From positions 1 through 6,645 of the forward strand of contig JALNVG010000136.1 of NCBI GenBank assembly GCA_023227685.1: a stretch of 6,645 nucleotides of DNA, in the 5' to 3' direction. The notes below the pieces were generated by a model, which worked only from the letters and a program-made list of their open reading frames with translations, had not been told where the DNA came from and made no database searches. How positions within the stretch are numbered: position 1 is the stretch's first letter; the number at the start of each line of letters is the position of its first letter. The position numbers and the translations under genes were made by a program. Positions 6,558 to 6,645 of the stretch are shown piece by piece. Origin of the DNA: Bacteroidaceae bacterium. GTDB taxonomy: Bacteria; Bacteroidota; Bacteroidia; Bacteroidales; Bacteroidaceae.

Positions 6558-6645
6558 TGATATCTTATTTTTTACTCATACTTAACGTGCAAAGATAGTA
6601 GTTTTCGTCTTATTATGCAAATATTTAATCACTTTCTCCCAAACA
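6558..6645. other. Intergenic region upstream of metG
   Basis: Eighty-eight bases of AT-rich sequence remain to the window edge. Apart from the promoter and short leader described separately, I see no ORF, RNA gene, terminator hairpin or repeat here. The gene further upstream is outside the window, so it is unknown whether it is divergent or co-oriented. Confidence 0.6.
6590..6621 (-). promoter_or_regulatory. Bacteroides-type sigma-70 (sigma-ABfr) promoter of metG
   Basis: On the minus strand, TTTG (6621-6618, the -33 element) is followed after exactly 20 nt by TATCTTTG (6597-6590, the -7 element TAnnTTTG). This matches the known Bacteroides housekeeping promoter, whose spacing is 19-21. Transcription should start near 6584, giving a leader of only about 25-30 nt before the metG ATG at 6557. 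The leader is A-rich (AAAAAATAAG close to the start) and has no Shine-Dalgarno sequence, as is usual in Bacteroides. No comparable paired promoter was found before any other gene here, so it may also drive the glycan genes. Confidence 0.85.

Noticed and set aside
6565..6579. Tiny leader ORF ATG-AGT-AAA-AAA-TAA before metG
   Set aside because: It would begin only about five bases after the predicted transcription start and contains no methionine run or regulatory codon pattern; an A-rich leader makes it likely by chance.

Overview
The window reads as chromosome of a gut-type Bacteroidota, most likely Bacteroides or a close relative. The clues are a textbook Bacteroides promoter (TTTG, 20 bp, TAnnTTTG) in front of the first gene, A-rich leaders with little or no Shine-Dalgarno sequence, and the character of the MetRS and glycan proteins. 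Genus is an inference from these features; no marker gene proves it.

Everything lies on the minus strand, so transcription runs from right to left. At the right edge (about 6558-6645) is the promoter and a short leader. It is followed by metG (6557-4518), a full-length methionyl-tRNA synthetase with a C-terminal tRNA-binding OB domain. After a 52-nt gap holding an imperfect hairpin but no recognisable terminator come five glycan genes: a Wzx/WzxC-type flippase (4465-3017), a GT-A-like glycosyltransferase with a DAD motif (3020-1998), a fucosyltransferase-superfamily protein (2001-1168), a family 2 glycosyltransferase (1175-282), and the first 95 codons of another GT-A transferase cut by the left edge (285-1).

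The five glycan genes overlap end to end (ATGA at three junctions and ATGAATAA at the fourth), which suggests one polycistronic, translationally coupled unit. Together they would build a lipid-linked oligosaccharide, probably including a fucose-like sugar, on the inner face of the cytoplasmic membrane and flip it to the periplasm. No polymerase, initiating sugar-phosphate transferase, ligase, nucleotide-sugar synthesis gene or UpxY/UpxZ-type antiterminator is visible, and there is no invertible promoter. That is unlike a phase-variable Bacteroides capsule locus. It fits better a constitutive oligosaccharide pathway such as the general protein O-glycosylation (LFG-type) locus or an LPS glycan locus. 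This assignment is a hypothesis.

No RNA genes, insertion sequences, CRISPR arrays or integration sites were seen, and there is no gene-free stretch longer than about 90 bases. I did not find a clearly new biological system; the most interesting points are the locus type, the unplaced transferase at 1998-3020, and the linkage of a surface-glycan operon to a housekeeping synthetase.
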